From NCBI RefSeq assembly GCF_000499385.1, contig NW_013654634.1:75001-117791 (forward strand): 42,791 bases of DNA, given 5' to 3'. Below the pieces are notes generated by a model, which ran no database searches, had not been told where the DNA came from, and saw only the letters and a list, made by a program, of their open reading frames with translations. This DNA comes from Eimeria necatrix (taxonomy: Eukaryota; Apicomplexa; Conoidasida; Eucoccidiorida; Eimeriidae). How positions within the stretch are numbered: position 1 is the stretch's first letter; the number at the start of each line of letters is the position of its first letter. Shown here one piece after another: positions 8,701 to 21,300 of this stretch. The translations under genes were made by a program, and so were the position numbers.

Positions 8701-11700
8701 GAAGGCATGGATATATATGTAGACCGCTTCAAGGTGAGCCGCCCGTCCATTTTGCCGTGATTGGTTCAAGGAAAAGACCAAACGCTAGCTGCACTTTGTG
8801 GTTGCTGCTGCTTGTAGCCAGGTCCCTAAATGCTACGACGGTACTGTATCCTAGCTTGTAGTTCTATGTTTTCAATGGAGTGATTACCATTGCTTCCTGT
8901 GAAACGGCGTCCGTTCTTGCTCTTTCAGGCTATTTTTAATGATTTCAAGGTCAAGCGGCACGATCTCTTAGACTTCTACAACAACCGCTTCGACCGAGAC
9001 TTTGTGGAATTTTCTGTCCGTGTTTCGAACTTGGAGAGCAGCATGATTCCGCAGATAAATGAAGTAAGTACACTTTTGAGCGACTCCAAGTGCGCTGTTT
9101 GTTATCATTGGTTCGGCCTCCTTAGCGCGAAAACAGCCTGTGGCGCACTGTACTGCAGATTTTTGAGACCACATCTTCAATCGACGAGTCGCTGCGGCTG
9201 CTCCAGAAGTTGCAAGAGACTGTATTCAGTGAGAATTTGAAAGCGGAGCTGAAGGGCAAAATCAGCCTCATCATCCACCGGTACAGCATTGAGCTGGTAC
9301 AGGTACGCATGCATCTCAGCCCATAGCTCGCTACTTTCCGCGGCCATCCATTGTACTGAATGTAGTGGCTAGTTCATGCTTAATCTGTGCCTAGATCCAA
9401 GAGGAATACGAACGGCACAAAACTAACCCCCCACCGAGCAAAGACATGCCGCCAATTCCCAACAACATAATTTGGGCTCGGGATCTCTTGAAAAAAATTG
9501 AGGTAACTCTCTTTCGCTGTCGGTACCAGACCCGGTGTTACTGTTGCTAGAAGTACCTCAACCTGCATACGAACTTTACATGCACAAGCACACAGGCACG
9601 CCGTACTTAGAATTGGAGGTAAGAAAAGCAACGTGAGCTGTGTGGCGTTCGTAAATGTGCCGGCTCAATTTGCAGGACCCCATGAAACAGTTTCAACTGC
9701 ACCCATCAGCACTATCTACGAAAGAGGGCAAACGCACAATCAAGCTATACAACAGAGTAAGCCCCGCTCATTAAGTACTTTCAATTGCGCACACCGACCA
9801 ACAAAGCCCGCCTGGCAGTAGAGAGGTTTGAATTCGGCAAGTGTCTCTCATGAGTGCATACGTTGATTCAAGTGACCTATGCTGGTGTCGACCATAGGCA
9901 GAAAAGGGGCCTAACAAAGTAGCACGCTAGAGTTCGTCTCTTTTGTTCAGGTAGCTGAGACTTTAGTGGAATATGAACTGAGGTGGCACCAAGCTTGGAC
10001 AGAATGTGTCCAAGCCACGGCTGCGGGCTTGAATAACAGCATCCTCGTCCGGAACCCCAACACTGGCAAGTTGTCGATAAACTTCGATGGCGACATCGCA
10101 CGGCTGATTCGGGAAGCCAAAGTACTGGAAAGGATGAGCATTGATATACCCGAGAGCGGCCGCATCGTGTTTTTAAGAGAAAAAAAGCTGAAGGGATGCT
10201 TTGACGAGCTCAAATTTGTTCTTGATGTGCGCAAGCTCCGCTTCGGCCTCCTTTTGCACAGCCTGCTACGAAAACTCGATCAGTACCATGGGGCCCAGAC
10301 GTGCCCCTCTGCAAGAAAATAAAGCTGTCAGAAGCAGATGATTTCCGCACACTGAAAAGCTTCTTGGCTGCTGAGGCTGTTGAGGGGGCCGACAGACTGA
10401 AAACCCAACGGCTACGCCCTGAGAAGTTGCTGCAGTATGCTGCGTTGCGCTTCAGGAGTACCAAAGAGTATCCTCAGCAGTTCGTCCTGTAACTGCAGGC
10501 CTTCTACAAATGCATCTCGACGGCTTCGAGAGGCACCTGGCGCCCGGGTTATCTAATCTGACTTGGGCATCCCTTAATATAGAAGGGTTCTTGCAGTCTG
10601 CGACCGCTGCTTTGGAAAAACTGGATTTGTTGGTGGTGACAGTCAACGACATTATAGAGAACAGAATAGAAAACAACATCAAGGTGGGATTAGAGCGTCG
10701 TGAAAAGATAAACGGTTCTAGCTTTTGCTCACTGTTTACGGAGGAGAGGCGCTGGTTTAAGGCACAGTGGTCTGGGTTTCCTTGCAACGTGCGAACTGTT
10801 TGTGCGCTTGTGGTTAATGCAGTCACTTGCCGAAACACTCCTAGTAGACCTACCAGCTGCGGGCGAAGTGATATCTCTAAATCGTTTCGTGGAAATGCAA
10901 GAACACCACGTCGCGAAGTGCACAGAGCTGCTTAATGCTCGCTCTGTAGAAATCGAAAACGCTGTTAGAGACCTGCTTGAAGTCATTCAGAAACAGCCCT
11001 TGGAGCTGGCTAACTCTGTAAGATAGCGCATTTCGCAGCAACGCAGCAGCGAGCTGCGTGCATTATCCACAGAGCTGGCAGGAACTGTTGTTTACACCGA
11101 GAAAGCTGAGTTTTTGGAATTTAGGGCTTCAGACGTGAGCGGTGTAATGTGGTGACAGCTTGAGCGGTCTGAGTGGCACTGCAGGTGTCATTTACAGAGG
11201 AAGCCGAGAAACTTAACTCACAATACGAATGGAACCTGTATAAGGCCATTCTACTGGCCACTCGAAGGTCGTTTGACTTCCTCAGGCGCCATATGTATTC
11301 AGCGCCAAACTGTAATCCTTTCAGCCCTTCCGCATCTTATCCGCACGGCATGGCTATGACATGTTCTGATGATATATTCATAACGATGCATTTATACGCG
11401 TATATACGTGTTTGCATACTCGTATATGGGTATACGAAAACTAGGGTATGCACGTATATACATGCATGTATAGAAATTCGCATTGTACTCTATATGTATG
11501 CTTTTCGTCGGCATTTACGTGTGTTTATATAGTGTATATTTACATGTACTCATGTGTACACGTCTGTGTACGCAAACACATCATATACATCCATGCTTTT
11601 GCATGTATGTATTTAGAGCGACTAAATGTATTGCAGCCAGAGGCTACCAAATGCATTCCGGCCAAAGGCAGTGGGCAATACTGCCGACCGTAACCCAATA

Positions 11701-12394
11701 TCATGTTTCGCAGGCTCAGCGCCATCTGCGTGCGCCGTTAACGCCATATTCGAGGTTGATATTCAGTTGGACGGGACGGGGGTGAGGCTTCAGCCGTCGA
11801 TCGACGACTTTCAGGAGGCAATAAACAGGTCGGCAGTGGCGATCTTAAATTGTTCAAAAGGTATTCGCCAGTGGGGTGCAAGTGAAAGAAGAGACGGGAG
11901 TGAGGCCGCAGCAGGCCCACGCTGTAACGGCTTTAGTGACCGCATGACGGGGGAGAGGGACATCCAGAAAGTTCTTCTGTGCTTTCTCGGATCAATCCAA
12001 AATATCCGAGACGAGGTCTCCAAGTACCTCGTTAAATTTGACGTGAGATGCAACGTCACCGACGTACAATTAATATGTGTTTCGGTATATAAAGTCGATG
12101 TGTAGTTAACGCTGTCGCTTAGCACACTAATTAGACCATTTGTCAGCATCTCTGGCAAATCCAGAATACGCCAGCACAAGTGCCGCTATGCGTCTCTACT
12201 TATAGGCATTCAAGTGGCTCTGGTCGGAGCCTTGCAAGGAGAACTACTTAGCATTCGCGAAGCAGAATCCATCATTGGAGGACTTTGAAAAAAAGCTGAA
12301 AAGCTTTCGAGACGTTGAAACACAACTGAACTCAATGGAGCAGGCAAAACCGATTGGAATGCTGCTAATAAACAGTTCGGCGCTTTTCCCCCAG
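5782..12394 (+). other. Dynein stem (tail, DHC_N1 region), exons 1-20
   Basis: Residues about 1-1118, the part that dimerises and binds intermediate chains in outer arms. Exons: 5782-6013, 6238-6436, 6798-6920, 7073-7241, 7376-7480, 7617-7776, 7896-8023, 8155-8406, 8656-8733, 8929-9063, 9159-9302, 9395-9502, 9676-9756, 9951-10226, 10456-10683, 10823-11017, 11039-11134, 11185-11311, 11714-12042, 12206-12394. Clear family blocks are [20 protein letters not shown] (exon 6), [11 protein letters not shown] (exon 7), NNIIWARDL (exon 12), and [15 protein letters not shown] (exon 15). Exon 2 is set by a ctgcag acceptor at 6232-6237; the open sequence upstream of it (6180-6237) has incompatible phase with exon 1. 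Exons 16/17 are separated by a candidate 21-base intron, and this stretch is poorly conserved, so it is the least secure part. Confidence 0.88.
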
Positions 12395-15300
12395 GTACTG
12401 CTGGCCCCACCGTCCTTGTTCCTACGCCCGAAAATTGCTTTTATTAGCGACTTGCCTTCGTTTGGTGAGATTGCAAGGCACCGGTTCGTTTTCCTGCGTA
12501 GCGGAGAGACAAAGGGGGATTTAATAATTGCAGTATGCTTTCAGGCGTGTGCCAGTGGTGGCTGTTTAAAATTTTGTGTGCCGTTGTTGCGTGCTAATCA
12601 GCTAATAGAGCTTGCCAGAAAGTGGAACGTATACTACCTTAGCCAATTACACGTCAGCGCGAAGGAACGCTTGGAGAAACTAATGGAGCAGATTCGACAG
12701 GGGTATAAAGGTCTTCATCGTCCGGTGGCCGACATAGATGCCTTGCGGCACGTCATGGACACACTCACGTCGATAACTCAACAGGAATCGGGTAAGGAAA
12801 CATCCGTACTATTCCTGTGAAGCAGAAGCTTGATTACCTGCTCAGTAGCTCACTACATATTTTTCCACCGCCCCTTGATCTGTACGCTCGTGCGCAACTG
12901 ATTCCAGACATAGAGACACAGTTTGAGCCGGTCTTCACGATGTACAGCATGATCGACCGCTATCTTCCAAGCAATGTGGTACTTATTGACAAAGACGAAC
13001 AAGACCAGAGGCTTCTTCTGCGTTCGTCTTGGTCCAAGTTGATCGAGGAAGCTCAGGAAGCGCAAGCGCGCCTGCAAAAAATGCAGCCAACGTACAAGAG
13101 GGAGCTCATTCTTAACATTAATGCCCTAAAGGCAGACTCGAAACAGTTCAGGGAAGAGTTTACGAAAAACGGGCCTGCATGCCCGGGCATTAGACCCAGG
13201 TGTGGAGCAGCATAGGCCACGCGCACCTTCAGCTTCGTTGTATGCGCCTATATTTACTTCTATGCGCATTGCACCGTATGTGAATCAAAGTTCTTACGCA
13301 TGCACATACATATGTTTCATTCGGTTTACATATAGTTACCGGGTGCGGCGTGTGGGTGGCTGTTATTTTAAAGGGATGCAGTGGAGCGTGTCAAACGGTT
13401 CAAAGCAGAATGTGATGTACGAACCCGGAAACAGGAAGTCTACTACGCAGGGGAGGAACTCTTCGGCTTTCCCCATCAGGCGTATCCGGAACTCGAGCAG
13501 ACAAAAAAGGAGTTAGCGAACTTGACTCTGCTCTATGACATTTACGTCCAGGTAAGCAAAACAACGGTAGCCGTGGCATAGATTCTTTTGCCCCAGAAGC
13601 ATCTTTCTGAGAAATCAGTGAACTTGAATTATTGGAGAAAAATCAACCCATTTTGCCACAGAGCCACCAAGTGTTGATTAGCTACCGGTGCGCAGGTCAT
13701 AGATACTATCAAGGAGTGGAAAGATATACTTTGGGCAGAAGCTCCCCCGCAAATACCCTACATGACGGAAAAGATCCAGAACTTTTCAGACGCTTGCAGA
13801 AAATTGCCCAAACAGCTGAAGACCTCTGACGCCTTCGCTGAGCTCAAGAAGGAAATAGACGACTTTACAGAAGTGCTTAAGCCTTTCTGAAACTGAAATT
13901 ATCTATCATGAATCGTGTATAGCCTATTCTGCAGAGCGAACGCTGAGCACCGAAGCCTTGAAAAGGCTACCTCAATTTGTATGCTGCACGAAGCACATCG
14001 TGTATGAATCAATCCCGCAAAGAGCTCCACCTGCCGCTTCGTTTGCACCTGCTGTGTTGTTCAGGTTTTGCCGCTTTTGAAGGAGCTGAGCAAACCGTCC
14101 ATCGTAGCACGTCACTGGAAGCAGGTAGAAGACGTCATTGGGAAACCCCTTGGTACTGAGAACGAGATGACGCGCTTGCAAGCACTACTTGATGCAGATC
14201 TGCTTCAGTACAAGGTGCATGACGCTTCGGCACTGCCGTTTGAGGCTGCCAATCTTGGCACATCATTGTGAATATTTTGTTTTAGTGTCTCAACTTCAAG
14301 TGCGCACGTCAGTGTGGCTGTGCCACGAGCACGTGATTTTTGCCACTTCAGCCAGCAGTGGGCCATTTGCCACTACTGCGTATTTTCTTTGCTATGATAC
14401 CACTGTAGGATGACATTTTTGACATCTGCGAGTCAGCAGACAAACAATTGGTGATAGAGGGGAAACTAAAAGACATTGAGAACATGTGGAAGACTAGCAT
14501 GCTTGAATTCGGCAAATGGAAATCACGGTGGGCGACAGCCATAGCGAACAGTATTGTCTTGAAACCAAAATTTTGACTTCTGACCCTGCCCTTTCAAATG
14601 CTGATCGTCTGGCGTGGAAGCCTTCCACGTGCTTGCAAGGCATTCATAGTGTGTGTTTTCCAGCACGGAAAGTGTAATCACCCATGTCCTTTTGTGCAAT
14701 GGCACTTGTTTAGAGATTACAACTGCATTCTGCAAGGAGGACGCGTGCAAGAGATTCAGGAAATGCTTGAGGAGTCTCAGATGACACTCAACACGATGAA
14801 TGCCATGCGCCATGTCGCACCTTTCAAAGAAAGGGTAGTCAACATGCTCACCACACTCTCAGATGTCGCAGGTTGGTCCCAAGCAGCAGCCATTAGTATT
14901 CTTGGATTTCTGTTCCGAATGCACCAGAAGCAAACAGCTCATGCCGTCTTCACGTTAGAGTAAGCACTGTGTTGCAGACACAATCGAAAGCTGGACAAAA
15001 GTTCAAGTATTGTGGACATCACTGGAGCCCGTATTCACTGGAGGTGATATCGCTAAGCAGATGCCTGGCGAGGCCAAGAGGTTCCATGCCATTGACAAGG
15101 ACTGGGTGAGGCATTTTCTGCACAGTGGCATTTGCTGCGGTTGCACCAAGTGATCACCAAAAACTGGAGCTTCATGACTGTCAGCTACCACCCCGGTGTC
15201 TTGCGGCTGCGTTTGCAGACAAGGATTATGGCAAGAGCATCAGAGACTCTCATTGTAGTAGAGTGCTGTCAAAATGAGCTTCTGAGACAGCTACTCCCCA

Positions 15301-18300
15301 CGCTATTCTCTGGTCTTGAGAGCTGCCAAAAATCGCTGGAGTCGTACCTTGAGGGCAAGCGCAATAAGTTTCCGCGTTTTTATTTCGTGTCTAATCCTGT
15401 ACTTCTGAAGATCTTGTCTCAAGGATCGGACGCAGAAACTGTTCAAGATGACTTGGGAAAGTTGTTTGACGCCATTTCCAGAGTAGGAAACTGTAGCTTC
15501 TTTCCCGTGTGCTTTGTTGGTTCCTCCAAATGAGGGCACCTAAGCTACACTCGGGGAGGCAAAGTTTAGAGATACTGAATGGCAGGACTGTCGGGCGTTC
15601 GAGCGTGTGTTGAAGGTTGAATTTGACAAAGCGGATCGAAAGAAGATAACAGCTATTAAAAGCGTAGCCGGCTCAGCAGAAGAAGTGGTTCTTCTGAGTA
15701 ATCCTGTGAAAGTGGAGGGAAACATAGAAGAGTGGCTTCGTTCGCTGGAGTCCCAAATGCAAAAATCAGTTCGGAGGGAATGCAAATACGCTGCTCATGA
15801 GTCTGGGTCCATATACACGCAAATGACGTTGCGGGAGTTCTGCGACAAGTACATTGCCCAGGTGGGGTGCTGACTATTTCGATGTACAGTATGAAACAGC
15901 CTTTGTTCCTACTTATCTGTGAAGTCCTACTCTGCCACGCGTTAGACGTTGCTAGCTTGCTCTCGGATTTAGGATGGAGACAATTATATGCACTTGGTGC
16001 AAAGCTCAGGTCTCGCTACTAGGGCTTCAGATGGTGTGGACAGCGGACTGCCAGGAAGCCTTAGACAAGATGTCTAAAGAACGCGACCGCACAATAATGT
16101 CACAAACAAACAAAGTCTTCGCCACTATGATGGCAGATCTGGTGCAATGCTGCTTGTCGGACCTTGGGACTAGCCTCAACCGCACAAAGTACGAAACGCT
16201 TGTTACGATTCATGTCCACCAGGTAAAAATACACAGAAAGGAGACTCTTTCACAAACATTTTAAGCGTTTGGGCAAATGGTGCAAATTTCTCTGCCTCGT
16301 ACCCCACTGCCCAATACAGCATCTCCAACGAATTCCGGTTTTCTCCCTGACGCACCACAGTAGTCTGCAAGATAAAGAAACGAATTAAAACTTGGCAACA
16401 GTGAAGGATTTGAAAGGCCAAAACGCAAAGGCCTACTTTGTTGTGCCTATGGAAACGGCGCTTTGAGTCGCGGTCTTGTTTCTCCCGGTTCGCGAAATGT
16501 GCAGCGAGATGTGTTCGCCGACATTTGGAAGAAAGTCAAGGAGCACCGCCTCAAGGATTCAAGCGATTTTGAATGGATGAAACAGACCCGCTTATACTGG
16601 AACAACGACGCAGAAAGTGCAGTCATCTCAATTGCCGACGTCGAGTTTTCGTACTGCTATGAGTATCTTGGGGTCAAGGAGCGGCTGGCGATTACTCCGT
16701 TGACAGATAGGCAAGTCGCTTAGGATACATTTGTTCGCTGGTAAAACAGCCACGGGCTAACGTGAGACATGTGTGCAAACTAAATGGACAAAAGCAGCTG
16801 TTCTCGAGAAGCTGCTGCGGTTCAAAAAATCAGGTGCTACCTTACGTGCTCCCAAGCGCTGGGCATGTTTTATGGTGGAGCTCCTGCTGGCCCCGCGGGA
16901 ACAGGAAAAACTGAGACAGTAAAAGATATGGGGAGGACTCTAGGTGTTTTTGTGGTCGTCACCAACTGTTCGGACCAACACCGTTTCACTGACATGGCGA
17001 AGATCTTTAAGGGTCTATGCCAGAGCGGTTTATGGGGCTGCTTCGACGAATTCAATCGAATCGACTTGGAGGTCTTATCAGTTGTCGCAATGCAGGTCTG
17101 TAGGCATACGTAAAAGAACGCACAAAGACTATGGATAAGTTGACTCGCTTACGTTTTCAACAGGTGATGTACAGCATCATGCCGAGCACGATTTTTCTCA
17201 TCACGGATGTAAGCGTAGGTGCGCTTGTGAATTCAGATAGAGTCCATAACCATGGCAAAAAAACAAGCTCTAAAGTCATTTTTGTTCCCCGGGGAGTCGG
17301 CGCCCATCAAGCTAGTGCCAACCACAGCATACTTCATTACCATGAATCCGGGGTATGCGGGAAGGCAGGAACTGCCGGAAAACTTGAAAGTGTTGTTTCG
17401 AAGTGTGTCTATGATGGTCCCTGATAGACAGATAATCATAAAGGTAGGTGGCATATGACAGCTTCATGTATACGTCTGGCAGTCACTTTGAAGCGCCCTG
17501 CAGGCATTAAACTCTGCTCCTTCGCAACTGAGTAGTGTGGACTTTTCTTTGGAGAGCTCTTCTACGTTTGTATACTGTTAATAAAAGGAGTTAGACCAAC
17601 TCCTCGTCGTAAGTGTTCAATTATGGCCCATTAGGACGAAACCTCCTGTTGGTTTTCCTGCAGGTCAAACTGGCTTCGGTAGGGTACATGGATATTGACA
17701 ACCTTTCAAATAAGTTTAAAGTGCTCTACGGCTTGTGCGAAGAACAGCTTTCAAAACAGAGACACTATGACTTCGGTCTGAGAAACATCTTGTCCGTGCT
17801 TAGAACAGCGGGAGCTACAAAACGCAGCGAGCCGGATGCGGACGAAGAAATGCTGCTCATGAGGTACGTAGTAGGAGACAGCCAGGAAGTAATTTCTGAA
17901 GCGCTGACGATCCCGTAAAAAAATTACAAAGTCCTTCGGGGAGCGATGCGCACAGAACTCTTCGTGATATGAACTTATCCAAGCTGGTTGCGGATGATGT
18001 TCCCCTCTTTCTTTCACTCCTGTCCGACATTTTCCCTCGTCAATCCAATCCGCCAAAGACAGTATATCAGGAGATCGAAAACGCAGTTGTGCAGGAGCTA
18101 CAGAAACGTGGGCTCGTTCGTACTGATGAATTCTTTCTCAAAATTATGCAGCTCTACGAGGTACGAAAAATATGGAGTTTGGAAAGGTTTGCTGGCCGTC
18201 TTCGGAGCCCCTTTTTAGCATGTCGGTTGTCCGCAGTGTACTGTTGTGTTCCTACCTCAGACGTCTGTCGTCCGTCATGGGTTCATGCTGGTTGGCGACT

Positions 18301-21300
18301 CTTGTTCCGGGAAGACAACAATTGCAAATACACTCACAGCGGCACTAACAGCCACAGGGCAGCAAACACGAATTGTGACGATGAACCCGAAAGCAATCAC
18401 TGCTCAGCAGATGTACGGCGTCAAGGATGCAATATCCGATGAATGGACACCAGGTATATTTGCCTGGATGTGGTCCCGTTACAACAATCGGGCGTTGAAA
18501 TTCAATACCTGGATAACGTGTGACGGGCCCGTAGACGCCATTTGGATTGAGAACCTCAATACAGTTCTGGATGACAACAAAATATTGACCCTAGCAAACA
18601 ATGATCGCATTCCAATGACGGAAAACACAAGGTACAGATGCAGGGTTCAAGCATTCGTCACTAGCAGCTACCCAGTGCCGAACGTGCCCGTCAGTTCTAC
18701 GGTTTGCCCTGCAGAATGCACCCTAACAACAATGCAGCGCACAGTTGTCCCGCTGTGCTACTTTTTTACTGCATTCAGGATCGTGTTTGAGGTAGAAAAT
18801 CTTAACAATGCGTCACCAGCTACTGTAAGCCGAGCTGGGATTATCTTTGTTTCCTCGTCGGATTTAGGATGGAAGCCGTTAATTCAGAGCTGGCTGGAGC
18901 ACCTTTCTGTAGAAACACCTGAAGGACCTCAGAAGGCGAAAATAATGAGAGAACTTTTTGACAAGTGAGCAGCGTTTTTACAGTGTTTTTGTGGCTGCAC
19001 TTACGTGCAGTTGTGCCACACTGCTAAGTGGCGCCAGGGTGTTCTTGTCATTCCACAGACTGCTTGAAATCATCCGTGCTTGTCTGTGGTGGCATGATCA
19101 GGTACATTTCTTCATCTCAAGTGTACGACTTTACCCTTCGGGAGTGTACTCACGTGATGAAGATCACGCCGGCTGTGATGACTGTTCAATTATTGAACTT
19201 GCTAACTAGCATGCTGAATTTCTATGAGGCAGGCAGCGAAGGGTTGACCCCGCAAGATTATGAAAATTTCATGGTGTACGCTGTAGCTTGGTCTTGCGGG
19301 GCACTATTTGAACCCGATGACAGACAGAAGTTCAGCACATTTTTGCGTGACCAAATGCTGTCGCCTCATCAGTGCGATCCGGGACTCACAATATTTGACT
19401 ATTTTGTGGACCCGAAGACAAAAAAGTTTCGGAGATGGAAAGCACCTGATTGGACGCCGCCTAAAGGCCCTTTCTCCTTCTCTTCCATACTGATACCTAC
19501 TCTAGACTCGGAAAGGTTCGGAAACCGGGATACGATAAGCAGTAAAGTAAATTAGTGCCGCGTTGATAGGGCATATATATGTACGTTCTCCCGTAGTGCA
19601 TTCCGCTTCTACTCAGCATTTGTAATTCGTTTACAGGGCCGAATATATCATGAATCACATGACGAAACTGCCCCAATCAAGGAACCCTCCATCGTTCCAG
19701 TCTGTTCTGCTGCTGGGTGGACCTGGGACGGCCAAGACATCCACAGCGCTCATGTTTCTGGGGAAGCTCGATGCCAACGAAACCTTGTGGAAACGGGTCA
19801 ACCTTTCGTCCGCCACGCTTCCAGAGCGATTTCAACAGACCATTGAATCGAACCTAGAGCGCAAGACAGGAAAGACTTATTGTCCGCCCGGCGGGAGGCA
19901 GATGATCTTCTTCTTGGACGATATGTCCATGCCATTCGTTAACAATTGGGGCGACCAAGTGACGCTCGAGCTACTGCGTCAACTGATCGAGCAGGGAGGC
20001 TTTTATTTCCTAGAAAAAGACAAAAGGTAGCTCTTTCCCTTATTGTCAGCGACCCGACGCCTTTCCGCTCTACGAAAAGTTAGCGCATTTATACAGGACC
20101 GATGCTCAGTGCCGGTGCGTTGACAGGGGAGATTTCAAGTCAATAATTGGTCTGCAATACATTGGAGCAATGAATCATCCAGGGGGTGGTCGTAATGACA
20201 TTCCAAATCGCCTGAAGTCTAAATTCTTCTCGCTAAACATGATTTTACCTTCATTGGTATCAGTGGACAATATATACGGATCGATGATTCGAAGCAGAAT
20301 AACCCTCAAGAACGGTGCCACTCCTCTGGTGAGTTTTCCCGTGCCTTCATAGATTTGGAAAAGTCATTTCGTCAGTCATGCCTGGCATCTGATACTACGG
20401 ACTCATTAAGTCCCAGTGACCATCGGCATGTCATTCAGGTCATTGAAATGTCGTCGAAGCTCACTCAGGCGACAATAGATGTATGGCTTGAAGTCAAAAA
20501 GTCTCTTTTACCCACACCGAGCCGTTTCCATTACATATTTAACTTACGGGACCTTTCGCGCGTATTCCAAGGAGTTTTGAACTGCCCTCTGGAGGCTGTG
20601 AACACTTGTGAACGCTTCCTTGGCTTGTGGAAGCACGAATGCACCCGTGTTTTGGCAGACAAGTTGTGCCGGAAGATCGATAAAGACCTTGTGGAAAGGG
20701 CGATTAATGATGCTTGCGCCAAACACTTTGGCGTCGCTCTACAGAAGAGCGTGTCCGAGACACCCTGGTAATTCTAAGTCCCAGCTTGCGTTTGCTGCCC
20801 CCAAAGCAGGCGTCTACACACTCCACCAGGAATGCAGCTCAAGGCCTGAATAAATGTAGTTCAAGTATCATCAGGATAGCTGAGTAGCTTCCTGCGTTTT
20901 TTAACCTCTACGCAATCTCCAGGAAGCCTGCAAACAGCAGCTTTCACCGTCTGAGTTGCTTCCAGGTTCGCTGACTTCCTCCGGGAGCCGCAGGAAGATG
21001 AATCTGGGGAGCTCATGCCTGCACAGAAGGTCTATGAGCCTGTTCCTAATCTGCAGTTGGTCCGAACCCGAGCAATGGAATACCTACAGAGATATAACGA
21101 ACAAAACCCTGCCAAGGCAGCCAATTTGGTTTTATTCGATGATGCGCTTGCTCATCTGATGATCATTTCGCGGATTATCCAGGTGGGCTAAACACGTTTG
21201 GCAGATGTATGGGCTGAGTTGCGAAGTAGTAGACATGGTGTTTGTTCTCTTGCTATATCAGGAACAGACTAGTGGTGATGTTGTTTTCAGATGCCGCGTG

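Noticed and set aside
17164..17209. Exon-like stretch ([15 protein letters not shown]) after a good acceptor in dynein intron 33
   Set aside because: It would insert about 15 residues into a strongly conserved AAA1 segment; skipping it gives exact alignment and phase.
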